From positions 496,001-560,000 of the forward strand of contig NZ_JAIMBY010000001.1 in NCBI RefSeq assembly GCF_026191915.1: 64,000 bases of DNA, written 5' to 3'. The notes under the pieces were generated by a model. That model searched no databases. It saw only the letters and a program-made list of their open reading frames with translations, and was not told where the DNA came from. Origin of the DNA: Acidiphilium sp. PA (GTDB taxonomy: Bacteria > Pseudomonadota > Alphaproteobacteria > Acetobacterales > Acetobacteraceae). This document shows, piece by piece, positions 1-9,222 of this stretch. The number at the start of each line of letters is the position of its first letter. The first letter of the stretch is position 1. The position numbers were made by a program, and so were the translations under genes.

Positions 1-148
1 GACGCCCGGCGAGACGCAATCCCTCGAACGCCTGCGGCGACGTCACCTCATGGACAAGATGCCGGTCGATATACAGCATAGCCGTACCATCCGGCATCAC
101 ATCAACAACATGCGCCTGCCAAATTTTGTCAAACAACGTCGATGCCAT
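1..148 (-). CDS. leuC: 3-isopropylmalate dehydratase large subunit, N-terminal fragment (cut by window edge)
   Basis: The reverse strand from the ATG at 146-148 reads [15 protein letters not shown] followed by [20 protein letters not shown] and LAGR. This is the highly conserved start of LeuC, the [4Fe-4S] isomerase subunit that converts 2-isopropylmalate to 3-isopropylmalate in leucine synthesis. Only the first 49 codons are present; the rest lies beyond base 1. A GGAGTGA ribosome site sits 5 bases before the ATG. It is codirectional with and downstream of rplS, separated by a structured repeat that probably ends or attenuates the rplS transcript. Identification is firm even though the piece is short, because the [18 protein letters not shown] stretch is family-diagnostic. 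Confidence 0.93.
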   Translation of the reverse strand, partial: MASTLFDKIWQAHVVDVMPDGTAMLYIDRHLVHEVTSPQAFEGLRLAGR

Positions 149-183
149 GCGGGTCACTCCGGTGGTTTGAGGTGGGTAAGAAG

Positions 184-370
184 GCAAGGGGCTCCGCCCC
201 TTGACCCCGCTGGGGCCTTAGGCCCCAGACCCCGCTAGTTTCAGGTGAGAGGGGGCATCAATTCCGTTGCCTTTCAAAGGGCGAAGCATGCCCCCTCTCA
301 CCTGAAACTAATGAGGTCCAGGAACTAAGTTCCTGGCGGGGGTCCAGGGGGCAGAGCCCCCTGGCCTTGC
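184..370. repeat. Pair of inverted REP-like elements with co-varying hairpins
   Basis: Two divergent copies of one element face each other. A perfect 23-bp inverted repeat (236-258 with 288-310) encloses a 29-base loop. Outside it each arm carries two hairpins. Left arm: CAAGGGGC/GCCCCTTG at 185-203 and TGGGGCC/GGCCCCA at 211-227. Right arm: CCAGGAAC/GTTCCTGG at 318-336 and CCAGGGGG/CCCCCTGG at about 345-364. Read in the same direction, the arms align along their length, but the stem bases differ and pairing is kept in both, so structure is conserved rather than sequence. The element lies just after rplS and before leuC on the minus strand. It probably acts as a transcript end or stabiliser and may be a mobile REP/BIME-type repeat. 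Confidence 0.8.
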
Positions 371-378
371 AACACGCC

Positions 379-753
379 TCAAGCCGCCGGTGTTTCCCGC
401 GCGGCTTCGGCGATGCGTGCCGATTTACCGCGGCGGCCGCGGAGGTAGTAGAGTTTCGCGCGGCGGACGTCGCCGCGGCGGGTGACGGCGATTTCGGTGA
501 CGTTGGGGGAGTAGAGCGGGAACACGCGCTCGACGCCTTCGCCGTAGGAGATTTTGCGCACGGTGAAGTTGGAGTTGATGCCGCGGTTGGAGCGGGCGAT
601 GCAGACGCCTTCGAACGCCTGGATGCGGGTGCGTTCGCCTTCCTTGACGCGGACGGAAACGCGGAGGTTGTCGCCCGGCTGGAAGTTGGGGACGCCGCGC
701 GCTTCGCCGAGTTTGGCGATCTGTTCGGCGTCGATGGTCTGGATGACGTTCAT
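379..753 (-). CDS. rplS: 50S ribosomal protein L19
   Basis: A 124-residue protein starting [17 protein letters not shown], with the L19 core [20 protein letters not shown] and the C-terminal [19 protein letters not shown]19 sits at the 30S-50S interface of the ribosome. The length matches the family. The ATG at 751-753 was chosen over longer in-frame extensions because the family begins here and AAAGGA lies just upstream. It is the last gene of the rpsP-rimM-trmD-rplS block, 23 bases after trmD, and is followed by the structured repeat pair. Confidence 0.97.
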   Translation of the reverse strand: MNVIQTIDAEQIAKLGEARGVPNFQPGDNLRVSVRVKEGERTRIQAFEGVCIARSNRGINSNFTVRKISYGEGVERVFPLYSPNVTEIAVTRRGDVRRAKLYYLRGRRGKSARIAEAARETPAA

Positions 754-776
754 GGGTTGGTCCTTTCGAGGTCTCG

Positions 777-1478
777 TTATGGCCGAGCCGGCTGGCTGGC
801 AATATGGTGCGCCCACAGATCGGGTCTGCGGGTTTTGGTGATGGTTTCCGATCCGGCGCGGCGCCAGGCGGCGATACTTTCGTGGTTGCCCGAAAGCAGG
901 ATGTCCGGAACGGTGTGGCCGTTCCAGTCGGCCGGGCGGGTGTAGTGCGGGTATTCGAGCAGCGGGGCGGAGAAGCTTTCGTCTTCGGCGCTTTCGGCCG
1001 CACCCATCACGCCGGGCAGCAGGCGGATGGTGGCGTCGAGCAGGGCGAGGGCAGCGATTTCGCCGCCGGCGAGAACGTAGTCGCCGATGCTGATTTCCTC
1101 GGCGTTGCGGGCATCGAGGACGCGCTGATCGAAGCCTTCGTAGCGGCCGCAGAGCAGGATGACGCCCGGCGCTGCGGCGAGTGTTTTCACGCGGGCTTGT
1201 GTGAGTGGCCGGCCGCGCGGGGTCAGGGCGATCAGGGGGCGATCGTCCGTGACCGAGGCGATGGCGGCGTCGAGCACGTCGGGCCGCAGGACCATGCCGG
1301 CGCCCCCGCCGAACGGCGTATCGTCCACCGCGCGGTGACGGCCTTGGCCGAAATCGCGGATGTTGACGCAATCAAGCGACCAGATGGCTTCACGGAGCGC
1401 GCGACCGGCGAGGGAATGGCCGAGTGGTCCGGGAAACATCTCGGGGAACAGGGTAAGGATGGTGGCCCGGAAGCTCAT
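777..1478 (-). CDS. trmD: tRNA (guanine-N1-)-methyltransferase
   Basis: A 233-residue SPOUT-family methyltransferase that methylates G37 of tRNAs using S-adenosylmethionine and so prevents frameshifting. It starts [21 protein letters not shown], carries the knot-forming [16 protein letters not shown] and [11 protein letters not shown] segments, and has the C-terminal [20 protein letters not shown] region typical of TrmD. Its ATG overlaps the rimM stop by 4 bases, so translation is probably coupled. Length and motif order are normal and no defect is visible. Confidence 0.97.
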   Translation of the reverse strand: MSFRATILTLFPEMFPGPLGHSLAGRALREAIWSLDCVNIRDFGQGRHRAVDDTPFGGGAGMVLRPDVLDAAIASVTDDRPLIALTPRGRPLTQARVKTLAAAPGVILLCGRYEGFDQRVLDARNAEEISIGDYVLAGGEIAALALLDATIRLLPGVMGAAESAEDESFSAPLLEYPHYTRPADWNGHTVPDILLSGNHESIAAWRRAGSETITKTRRPDLWAHHIASQPARP

Positions 1479-2005
1479 TCCTGCACCGCGCTCTGGCCGG
1501 GAATTTCGCCGGCGACCTCGACCGGGGGCACGACGATCGCGCGTTTTGCAGCAAGGTCGATTTCGGGCACCACGGCGCGGGTGAATGGGAGCAGCGAGCC
1601 ATCATCAAGCTCGATGCTCGCGCCCGCGCCGTAGTCGTGCACGGCGGTGATGGTCCCGTGGATCGTGCCGTCGGCGCCGATCGCGGCGAGCCCGATCAGG
1701 TCGGCGAGATAGTACTCGTCATCATCGGCCGGGGGCAGCGCGCTGCGTTCGACGAATAACTGCAGGTTGACCAGCTTCGCCGCGGCATCGCGGTCCGCCA
1801 CGACGCGCTTGCCCGTGGGTTCGTGCAGGGTGATGCGGGCAACACCTTCGGTGATCCAGGCGAGATCGATGGTGCGGCCGCGCTGATCGCGCAGGGCGAA
1901 ATCGGCCAGCGACGCGGGGTTTGCGGTGTAGGCGTGCACATGCACTGCCCCCCGCACCCCGTGCGGCTTGCCGATGACGCCCATCAGGATCAGCGACTGA
2001 TCCAT
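1475..2005 (-). CDS. rimM: Ribosome maturation factor RimM
   Basis: A 176-residue 16S rRNA processing factor that assists 30S head assembly and binds S19. The N-terminal domain shows the hallmark [19 protein letters not shown]. The PRC-barrel half contains [12 protein letters not shown] and the C-terminal [15 protein letters not shown]. It starts 3 bases after rpsP and overlaps trmD by 4 bases, the usual operon order. Length is typical and identification rests on clear family motifs. Confidence 0.97.
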   Translation of the reverse strand: MDQSLILMGVIGKPHGVRGAVHVHAYTANPASLADFALRDQRGRTIDLAWITEGVARITLHEPTGKRVVADRDAAAKLVNLQLFVERSALPPADDDEYYLADLIGLAAIGADGTIHGTITAVHDYGAGASIELDDGSLLPFTRAVVPEIDLAAKRAIVVPPVEVAGEIPGQSAVQE

Positions 2006-2008
2006 TGA

Positions 2009-2353
2009 TCAGGCCGCGGCGGCTTTCGCGCGCTCGGCGGCACGTTCCTGGGCCTTCTTTTTCGGCGCCGCCTGGATCGGCTGATCGCGGTAGACGGGCA
2101 TCGGCGCAAGGCCGGCCTTGCCGAGGAACTTGGCAACACGATCGGTCGCCTGAGCGCCCTGGCTCAGCCAGTGGGTGACACGCTCGTTGACCAGGCGCAC
2201 GCGGTCTTCGTGCTCGGCGGGCAGCATCGGGTTGTAGCTGCCCAGGCGCTCGATGAACTTACCATCACGCGGGCTGCGCGCATCGGCCACCACGATGTGG
2301 TAGAACGGGCGCTTTTTCGCGCCCGCGCGGGCCAGTCTGATCTTCAACGACAT
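2009..2353 (-). CDS. rpsP: 30S ribosomal protein S16
   Basis: A 114-residue S16 protein: [20 protein letters not shown], then [22 protein letters not shown], and an Ala/Lys-rich C-terminal tail ([17 protein letters not shown]) as is common in alphaproteobacteria. S16 is an early 16S rRNA-binding assembly protein. It is the first ribosomal gene of the block and follows ffh by 54 bases, so ffh and rpsP may share a transcript. Confidence 0.98.
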   Translation of the reverse strand: MSLKIRLARAGAKKRPFYHIVVADARSPRDGKFIERLGSYNPMLPAEHEDRVRLVNERVTHWLSQGAQATDRVAKFLGKAGLAPMPVYRDQPIQAAPKKKAQERAAERAKAAAA

Positions 2354-2407
2354 TGTGTATAACTCTCCAAAGTAAACAAAAACCTAACTCCCGGACGATG
2401 GGACTTA

Positions 2408-3781
2408 TTAAAACGGACGCCGACCGCCGCCTTGCGGCATCAGCGCCGCCAGACCGCCGCGCGCCAGACCTTTCTGGCCCAGTTTCGAGGCGCGCTTCAT
2501 CATGTCCTTCATCATGTCAAACTGCTTCAGCAGACGATTGACTTCCTGCACCGAGGTGCCCGATCCGGCGGCGACGCGCTTTTTGCGGCTGGCCTTCATG
2601 ATGTCGGGATTGGCGCGCTCGGCCTTGGTCATCGACGAGATGATGGCGCCCTGACGTTTCAGGATCGAGGTATCGAGATCCGCATCCGCCAGCTGCTGCT
2701 TGATCTTGCCGACACCCGGCAACATGCCCATGATGCCGGAGAGCGAGCCCATTTTGGTGATCTGCTTAAGCTGCTCGCCGTAATCTTCGAGATCGAACTT
2801 GCCTTTCGCCATTTTTTTGGCGAGTTTTTCGGCATTGGCCTGATCGACGTTTTCCGATGCTTTCTCGACCAGCGAGACGATATCGCCCATGCCCAGGATG
2901 CGGCTGGCGATGCGTTCGGGGTGGAACTGCTCGAGTGCGTCGAGCTTTTCGCCCATGCCCATCAATTTGATCGGCGCACCGGTGATCGCGCGCATCGACA
3001 GGGCGGCGCCACCGCGGGCATCGCCGTCGAGCCGGGTCATGACGATGCCGGTGATGCTCACGGCTTCGTTGAAGGCGGTTGCGGTGGCAACAGCGTCCTG
3101 CCCGGTCATCGCATCGACCACCAGCAAGGTCTCGGCAGGATCGGTGGCGGCACGGATGGATTTGACCTCGTCCATCAGCGCTTCGTCGATCGAGAGGCGG
3201 CCGGCGGTATCGAGGATGACGACGTCGAAGACTTCGCGCCGGCCGGTATCCATGGCGCGGCGGGCGATCTGCACCGGGGTTTCGCCGGCGATGATCGGCA
3301 GCGAGGCAACGCCGGCGCGCTCGGCCAGCTGGGCGAGCTGCAATTGGGCAGCCGGGCGCTGGGTGTCGAGGCTGGCGAGCAGCACCTTCTTGCGCTGCTT
3401 GTCCTTCAGATAAAGGGCGATCTTGCCGGAGGTCGTGGTCTTGCCGGAGCCCTGCAGACCGACCATCAGGAACGGGATCGGCGCGGCGGCGTTGAGGTTG
3501 AGGGGCACCACGCCTTCGCCGCCGAGAGCCTCGACCAGAGCGTCATTGACGATTTTGACGACCTGCTGGCCGGGTGAGACGGCGCGGAGCACCTCCGCAC
3601 CCACAGCCTGGAGACGCACTTTCGCGATGAAGTCACGCACGACCGGCAACGCGACGTCCGCCTCGAGCAAAGCGAGGCGAATATCGCGCATCGCCTCGAT
3701 CACGTCGGTTTCGGACAGGGCGCCACGCCGGCGTAACCGGTCGAATACATCGCCTAGCTTGCCCGAGAGGGCGTCGAACAT
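2408..3781 (-). CDS. ffh: Signal recognition particle protein Ffh (SRP54)
   Basis: A 457-residue GTPase that binds signal sequences of nascent inner-membrane proteins and delivers them to FtsY. The N domain starts MFDALSGKLGDVFDRLRRRG. The G domain has GLQGSGKTTTSGK, DTAGR and TRLDGDARGG. The C-terminal M domain is methionine-rich (GIMGMLPGVGK, FDMMKDMMKRASKLGQKG). The start at 3779-3781 is set by the family N-terminus and an AGGAGA ribosome site; the longer in-frame extension upstream is not part of the family. It faces away from the GAF/EAL protein gene across a 172-base gap that must hold both promoters. No 4.5S RNA was recognised in the window. Confidence 0.97.
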   Translation of the reverse strand: MFDALSGKLGDVFDRLRRRGALSETDVIEAMRDIRLALLEADVALPVVRDFIAKVRLQAVGAEVLRAVSPGQQVVKIVNDALVEALGGEGVVPLNLNAAAPIPFLMVGLQGSGKTTTSGKIALYLKDKQRKKVLLASLDTQRPAAQLQLAQLAERAGVASLPIIAGETPVQIARRAMDTGRREVFDVVILDTAGRLSIDEALMDEVKSIRAATDPAETLLVVDAMTGQDAVATATAFNEAVSITGIVMTRLDGDARGGAALSMRAITGAPIKLMGMGEKLDALEQFHPERIASRILGMGDIVSLVEKASENVDQANAEKLAKKMAKGKFDLEDYGEQLKQITKMGSLSGIMGMLPGVGKIKQQLADADLDTSILKRQGAIISSMTKAERANPDIMKASRKKRVAAGSGTSVQEVNRLLKQFDMMKDMMKRASKLGQKGLARGGLAALMPQGGGRRPF

Positions 3782-3953
3782 CGGTCTCTCCTGCCCTCGA
3801 TTCGGGCACAACAAAAAAGGCGCCGCGGTGCGAGACTCGCAGCGCGACGGATCGAAGTCAGACCTATGACGGAAATGCGTTAAAAAGACAAGCGCCCAAA
3901 ATACAACCGTTCTGCCGTCATAATTATTTTTGCAATGGTGTAGTATTTGAGAT

Positions 3954-6900
3954 ATGTCGACCGTTATGAGTAATGTCGTGCACAACCTTGACACGAGTGA
4001 GCCGCAGCGCCTGGCAGCGGTGAGACGCTATAGTGGTGCTGATGTCGGACCTGATCAGCTATTCGATCGGTTCACGAAGCTGGCCGCCGCAATGTTCGAG
4101 ATGCCGATCGCGTTAATTTCATTGGTCGGTCAGGACGTCGTGCAGTTCAAGTCGAGTTACGGCGCCGATGTGACCGACTTGCCACGCCGGAACAAATTAT
4201 GCGACGCGGTGACCAACCGCGGGATGGCGGTGGTGTTGCATGACGCATTGAACGATCCGCTGGCAAATGACAGCCGGATGGTGCAAACGCTTGGCATTCG
4301 GTTTTATGCGGGCGCACCTTTAAAGACAGATGATGGCCTGACGCTTGGTGCGTTTGCGCTTGCTGACCGGGTTTTGCGACCTGATTTCGATGATCAGAAG
4401 ATCGCGATGCTGGGCGAACTCGCGCGTTCGGTGGTTGCGGAACTCGAGTTGCGCCGAAGGTTGACGGAAAAGCGCAGCATGATTGCCGAATTGTCGTTGC
4501 GACAGGAAATTGCGGAGATAACGGCAAGTGCCCCCAGTCTGACGGACGCACTCGATACGTTGCTGGCGCATGTCGGCCGCCGATTGGGCGCGACCTATTG
4601 TGCGGTCAGCGAGGGCGATCCGCAGACGATGACGTATCGGGTAATGGCAAGTCACGCCGATTTGCCCGAGATTGCCGCCATCCTGGGCCAGGAGCGGCGG
4701 ACCGCGTGGCGGCCGCTGGGAGAATTATCATGCGCCGCCGCCCTGAGCGAGCAGGTCGCGGTCGACTCCGGACCGGTCCTGGTTCCTGAACAGGTCAGTG
4801 ATTATCCGGCGCTTGCCTTCGCCGTCAGCTGCGGTACGCGCCGGCAGATCACGATGCCGATTGCAACGGACCACCGGCGGTTTGCCCTTACAATCGGATT
4901 TCGTGAACCGGAGTTGAGCGGCACGTTTCGGGCGACTTGCGCCGATCTGGTGCAATGGATCACACCCCTCCTTCAGGGCCGGTTGCGTGAGGACGCGCTG
5001 GCCCGTGCCAATGCTTTGCTCTCGCGGAGTAACCGCGCCCTGCAAACGGTTCAAGCCAGCCGGGAGGCCGTTGCTCGAGCGACCGATGAAGCAGCGCTAA
5101 CCCAGGCAATCTGCGATATTGCGGTCAAGCTCGGCCGTTACAGCGCCGCGTGGGTCGGTATGGCGGAAACCGATGAGGGGCGCACACTTCGCCCGGTCGC
5201 GATGGCGGGGCACGGAATCGACCGGATTTTCGACGTTCATATTTCCTGGGGCGACAATGTTCACGGTCGGGGACCGTCCGGCACGGCCGTGCGTGAGGCG
5301 CGAGCGGTTGTGATCGACGACGTGATGCACACCGCCGCGCTCAGCGTGTGGCACGACGATGCCGATCTGGAGGGACATGTATCAGCGGTTGCTCTGCCGC
5401 TGTGCGACGAAACGGGGGCGAGTTTCGGCTGCCTCACGTTGCTTGCGACCGATCGGGCGGCGAGCGTGCTGCCAGGAGATGAAAGTTTCGACGGCAAGGA
5501 GATCCGGTTACTGAGCCAGCTCGCCGGTGACCTGGCTTACGGACTCTGCGCATTACGAATGCGCCGTGCCCGGGATGCTGCCCTCGTCGGTCGGCGCGAT
5601 ACCGAACAGCGGTTGACCCGACTGCTCGAAGCCAGCCAGACCCTGGTCTATGCGTTGGAGCGTCCGAACGGCACGAGCGATTCCATGCTGTGGCGCGTGA
5701 CGGACTTCAGCGCCAACATAGAGCGTTTGTTTGGGTATGGTCCGGCGGCGGTCCGGGCACCGAACTGGTGGATAGACCATGTACACCCCGAGGATCGTGA
5801 TGCCGCGATAAGGGCCGTGCAGCGGTTGCTGGCGACCGGGCGAATTGTGCATCGGTACCGGTTCGCGCGGTCGGACGGCGTTTATCGGTGGGTGCGTGAC
5901 GAGGCTTCCGTCGTGATCGGTTCCGACGGTTGTCCCGACCAGATCGTCGGCGCGTGGGTCGACATTACCGAGAAGCATCAGGCGGACGCAGCGATTGAGC
6001 GCCTGGCCTATTACGACGCGCTGACGAACTTGCCCAACAAGGCGTTGTTGCTGTCACATCTGGCGCAGTTTCTGGTACGGGCCCGCCAGTCCGGCATGCA
6101 CAGTGCGTTGATGGTCCTCGATCTGAACGGGTTTGAGGCGATCAATGATCTCCACGGGCATGCCACCGGCGATGCCGTGTTGCGGCAGATCGGTCGGCGA
6201 TTGCCGGCCGTGGTACGCAAGGGTGATATCGTGGCACGGGTTGGCGATGATAAATTCGCGATCCTTCTGGCCGGGCTGGATGAGACACAGCCCCGGGCCG
6301 CCGCGATCGGGAAACGGATTGCCGAGAAGGTGCTGGCGACCCTCGCCCAGCCGATTCATGCGGTCGGGCACGAGTGCCGTGTCAGTGCCAACATCGGCAT
6401 CGCGATGTTCCCGGACGGGGCCCATGCCATCGAGGACATTATGCGCCAGGCGGACATGGCGGTACGTCAGGCCAAGGCGGGCGATCGGACGCCGATCGTC
6501 TATTTCGAGACGCGGATGCAGGCGCGCGTTGCCGAGCGGCATCTGATCGAAGTCGCGCTGCGGGATGCATTGATCCACGATCGGTTCGAGGTGTGGTTGC
6601 AGTCGCAGGTTGATCAACATGGTCATATTACCGGTGCCGAAGCGCTGATCCGATTGCGCCGACCGGATGGCGTGTTGGTGTCGCCCGACAATTTCATCGC
6701 TATCGCCGAGGAAACCGGCATGGTGTTCGCGATGGGACGCTGGATGCTGCGTTCGGTGTGCCGCATCCTTGCCGAGCAGGCGGCGCGGGGACGGCGGCTG
6801 CGCGTGTCGATCAACGTCAGCCCACGGCAGTTCCATGATCCTGATTTCATCGCCGATATCGAAGCGGCACTGATCGAGGCCGGGGCCGATGCGCAAGATT

Positions 6901-7292
6901 TGATGATCGAAATTACCGAGAGCCTGCTGATCGACCGCATCGATGAGACCAGGGCGCTGCTCGATGCGCTGGCTGCGCGCGGCATACGGTTTTCGGTCGA
7001 CGATTTTGGAGCCGGGTATTCGAGTCTCGGGTATCTGCAGAATCTGCCGATCGCGGAGATCAAGATCGACCGCAGCTTCATCCAGCGCCTTCCTGATAAT
7101 CCGCGCGATGCGACACTGGCCGAGGCAATTCTGTCCATGACGCGGCATCTCGGTCTGACGACGGTGGCGGAAGGGGTCGAGACCGAGGCGCAGGCGGCGT
7201 TTCTGCGGGCGCGCGACTGCGACATGATGCAGGGCTATCTGTTCGGCCGGCCGGAACCGGCGGCGGCCTGGTTGCGCGGTTGGGGCGGTTGA
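3954..7292 (+). CDS. Multi-GAF/PAS protein with degenerate GGDEF and intact EAL domain (probable c-di-GMP phosphodiesterase)
   Basis: An 1112-residue soluble sensor with no predicted membrane segments. Order: GAF (about 25-160, MFEMPIALISLVGQDVVQFK), a second GAF-like region (180-345), a third GAF (365-540), PAS with PAC (555-675, GVYRWVRDEASVVIGSDG), GGDEF (683-850) and EAL (855-1108). The GGDEF signature is degenerate: RVGDDKF near residue 762 replaces GG[D/E]EF, so cyclase activity is unlikely. The EAL domain keeps GAEALIRL near 895 and the DDFGAGYSSLGYL loop near 1016, consistent with hydrolysis of c-di-GMP. Family knowledge suggests such degenerate GGDEF domains can bind GTP to regulate the EAL domain. 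It is a single gene between ffh and the next ORF. Confidence 0.88.
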   Translation: MSTVMSNVVHNLDTSEPQRLAAVRRYSGADVGPDQLFDRFTKLAAAMFEMPIALISLVGQDVVQFKSSYGADVTDLPRRNKLCDAVTNRGMAVVLHDALNDPLANDSRMVQTLGIRFYAGAPLKTDDGLTLGAFALADRVLRPDFDDQKIAMLGELARSVVAELELRRRLTEKRSMIAELSLRQEIAEITASAPSLTDALDTLLAHVGRRLGATYCAVSEGDPQTMTYRVMASHADLPEIAAILGQERRTAWRPLGELSCAAALSEQVAVDSGPVLVPEQVSDYPALAFAVSCGTRRQITMPIATDHRRFALTIGFREPELSGTFRATCADLVQWITPLLQGRLREDALARANALLSRSNRALQTVQASREAVARATDEAALTQAICDIAVKLGRYSAAWVGMAETDEGRTLRPVAMAGHGIDRIFDVHISWGDNVHGRGPSGTAVREARAVVIDDVMHTAALSVWHDDADLEGHVSAVALPLCDETGASFGCLTLLATDRAASVLPGDESFDGKEIRLLSQLAGDLAYGLCALRMRRARDAALVGRRDTEQRLTRLLEASQTLVYALERPNGTSDSMLWRVTDFSANIERLFGYGPAAVRAPNWWIDHVHPEDRDAAIRAVQRLLATGRIVHRYRFARSDGVYRWVRDEASVVIGSDGCPDQIVGAWVDITEKHQADAAIERLAYYDALTNLPNKALLLSHLAQFLVRARQSGMHSALMVLDLNGFEAINDLHGHATGDAVLRQIGRRLPAVVRKGDIVARVGDDKFAILLAGLDETQPRAAAIGKRIAEKVLATLAQPIHAVGHECRVSANIGIAMFPDGAHAIEDIMRQADMAVRQAKAGDRTPIVYFETRMQARVAERHLIEVALRDALIHDRFEVWLQSQVDQHGHITGAEALIRLRRPDGVLVSPDNFIAIAEETGMVFAMGRWMLRSVCRILAEQAARGRRLRVSINVSPRQFHDPDFIADIEAALIEAGADAQDLMIEITESLLIDRIDETRALLDALAARGIRFSVDDFGAGYSSLGYLQNLPIAEIKIDRSFIQRLPDNPRDATLAEAILSMTRHLGLTTVAEGVETEAQAAFLRARDCDMMQGYLFGRPEPAAAWLRGWGG

Positions 7293-7367
7293 CAGCGACC
7301 CGGCGGATCAGGGACGATCAGACGGCACCGTAACGGATCATCCGACGATGCGTGCCAAGGAGCCCCG

Positions 7368-8495
7368 ATGCCGGACAAGCGCCCGCCTGTGATGCGCCGC
7401 CCGCGGTTCACCACGCTCGATCTGTTCCGGTTGATGGATAGCTACGTCCGGGCGGGCGAGGAGATGGTCGGCCGGCCTTGGCGGTTGACCGCCGATGCGG
7501 CGCGGCGCTCGGCCTCGCTGGTCGAGCAGGGGTTGCTGGGACCGTGGAGTGCCGCGACCGTGCTGCAGGGGTTGGGTCGCGAGTACTTTAATCTGCTGGC
7601 TAATCTCGCGACGGCGGTGCCGACCGCGATTGAGAACATCGCGAACCGGCTGGACAATCCGCCGGCCGGTCTGCTGAGTGATTACCAGGTGCCGATCGCG
7701 GGAGCCGATCCCGAGGAGATCGGTACGATGTTCGAGGTCGGGCCGGCAGGGGATGTGCCGTTCACGCTGCCGGCGCGGGTGATCGATGCGTCGCAAGGCT
7801 GGGCGGCGTGGTACGTCGATCGGGCGGCGATTGCCGGGTTGCTCGATCCGGCGACGGCCGCGGCGTTCGAACCGCTCGATTGCGGCCGCGGGCGGAGCAT
7901 GGTGACGCTGCTGGCGATCGATTTCCGGGTCAGCGATTTCGGGCGGTATCGCGAAATACAGCTTGCCGTGAGCCTGACGCCACGCGAATCGGCCGCCGAG
8001 CCTGGGGCGTTTTATGTGCGGATCATTGTAAGCGACGGATTTTCGGTTGAACCGGGTTGGCGGGCCTGGGGTTTTGCCAAGGATGTGTTCACCGACCTGC
8101 CGGTGCGCTACCGCGCGGATCATGCCGTGTTTCACACCGGCGACGACCGGCCGGGCGATTTTGCCCTGCGGTTGCCACGGTTTGGCTCGGGGCGTTCGCT
8201 CGATGTTCCGGTGGTGATCTACAGTGTGCGCGCGCCCGATGCGTCCGATGCGATCGCGGGGCCGGTACGGATCGTGCTGAACCGCAGCGGCAGCGGCGAA
8301 GCGACGCAGATTGGCGGGTCGATCGGGTTGCGGCTCGGCGATCCGGAGGGTGGACGGTGTTTCTGCAGCGCGCCCGGCGTCGCTTGCCTATGCGACACGC
8401 TGCGGCGGCTGGGGCTCGATCGGACGCTTCCGGCGGCGAACGGCTGGACCGAGCGGATGACCGGGCAACTGGAGGCACCCTGCCCGCTGGGCTGA
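7368..8495 (+). CDS. Acetoacetate-decarboxylase-like protein with N-terminal helical region
   Basis: A 375-residue protein of uncertain function. Residues about 18-100 are helical and phasin-like (MDSYVRAGEEMVGRPWRL, LANLATAVPTAIENIANRL). Residues about 170-360 resemble the acetoacetate decarboxylase superfamily: FGRYREIQLAVSL, then YVRIIVSDGFS and WRAWGFAKDVF. In that family a Lys in G-x-x-x-WGFPKK forms the Schiff base; here K238 of WGFAKD occupies that place, but the second Lys is Asp. A Cys-rich CFCSAPGVACLC stretch follows near 345. It starts 76 bases after the EAL gene, codirectional, and converges on the aldolase operon. Function is not established; the fold assignment is moderate. Confidence 0.55.
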   Translation: MPDKRPPVMRRPRFTTLDLFRLMDSYVRAGEEMVGRPWRLTADAARRSASLVEQGLLGPWSAATVLQGLGREYFNLLANLATAVPTAIENIANRLDNPPAGLLSDYQVPIAGADPEEIGTMFEVGPAGDVPFTLPARVIDASQGWAAWYVDRAAIAGLLDPATAAAFEPLDCGRGRSMVTLLAIDFRVSDFGRYREIQLAVSLTPRESAAEPGAFYVRIIVSDGFSVEPGWRAWGFAKDVFTDLPVRYRADHAVFHTGDDRPGDFALRLPRFGSGRSLDVPVVIYSVRAPDASDAIAGPVRIVLNRSGSGEATQIGGSIGLRLGDPEGGRCFCSAPGVACLCDTLRRLGLDRTLPAANGWTERMTGQLEAPCPLG

Positions 8496-8500
8496 TGGCA

Positions 8501-8515
8501 AGGCGATCATCGCCT
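8501..8515. terminator. Short palindrome between convergent genes
   Basis: AGGCGA-TCA-TCGCCT forms a 6-bp stem in the 25-base gap between the convergent decarboxylase-like and aldolase genes. The position suits a two-way transcript end, but no T-run follows, so support is weak. Confidence 0.3.
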
Positions 8516-8520
8516 GGAAC

Positions 8521-9189
8521 TCATGCGGCACTCGCCGGGGCGTCGTCCTGGATGCCGTAGCCGGCGAATTGATCGAGTGTCGCGTCGATTTCAGCGGCGG
8601 ACAGGATATGCGGCTGGCCGAGCAGCAGCGCATAGTAATACTGCCGGGCGATGGTTTCGAGCTCGACCGCCCGCCACATCGCCTTGTCGAGCGTTTCACC
8701 CAGGGCGATCATGCCGTGGTTGGCAAGCAGGCAGCCCATGCGGTCCTGCAGGGCCGCGAGGGCGTACTCAGAGAGTTCCTTGGTGCCGAATGTCGCATAG
8801 GGCGCGCAACGGATATCGGTGCTGCCGAAGGCGGCGACCATGTAGTGACACGCCTCGATCGGTTTGCGCGCAATTGCGAGCGTGGTCGCGAACGTGGGGT
8901 GGCTATGGACGATGGCGTGAACATCGGGCCGGGCGCGCAGGATATCGAGATGAAAGCGCCACTCGGTGGACGGTTTTTTCGGGCCGGTCCAGCTGCCGTA
9001 ATCGCCATCGATCGGCATGGCGGCCACCATGTCGGGCCCGATCAGGTGGTAGGGCGTCGCGGATGGCGAGATCAGCATGGTATCGCCATGGCGGATGCTG
9101 ATGTTGCCCGAGGTGCCCTGGTTGATGCCGAGTGCGTTCATTTGCTGGCAGGCGTGGATCAGGGATTTGCGCAGGTCGAGTTCAGTCAT
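8521..9189 (-). CDS. Class II aldolase/adducin family protein
   Basis: A 222-residue zinc-dependent aldolase of the fuculose/ribulose-phosphate group. It shows GTSGNISIRHGD (phosphate-binding region), STEWRFH with the catalytic-type Glu, IVHSHPTFAT with the paired zinc-ligand histidines, and LANHGMIALGE with the third histidine. The family cleaves or epimerises phosphorylated ketoses. It is the last gene of the operon after the FGGY kinase and the 2-hydroxyacid dehydrogenase, 33 bases downstream of the latter. By context it should act on the kinase product, splitting a ketose phosphate into dihydroxyacetone phosphate and an aldehyde; that is inference and the substrate is unknown. Confidence 0.85.
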   Translation of the reverse strand: MTELDLRKSLIHACQQMNALGINQGTSGNISIRHGDTMLISPSATPYHLIGPDMVAAMPIDGDYGSWTGPKKPSTEWRFHLDILRARPDVHAIVHSHPTFATTLAIARKPIEACHYMVAAFGSTDIRCAPYATFGTKELSEYALAALQDRMGCLLANHGMIALGETLDKAMWRAVELETIARQYYYALLLGQPHILSAAEIDATLDQFAGYGIQDDAPASAA

Positions 9190-9222
9190 ATGGGGTCACC
9201 TTGGATTGGGGGGTGCGGTTGG

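Noticed and set aside
2408-3994. Longer Ffh reading starting at 3994
   Set aside because: The first 71 residues do not belong to the SRP54 family and cross the promoter region; the ATG at 3781 has a good ribosome site and the family N-terminus.
6054-7148. 364-codon open frame on the minus strand
   Set aside because: Antisense to the GGDEF and EAL domains of the signalling protein, whose motifs are clear.
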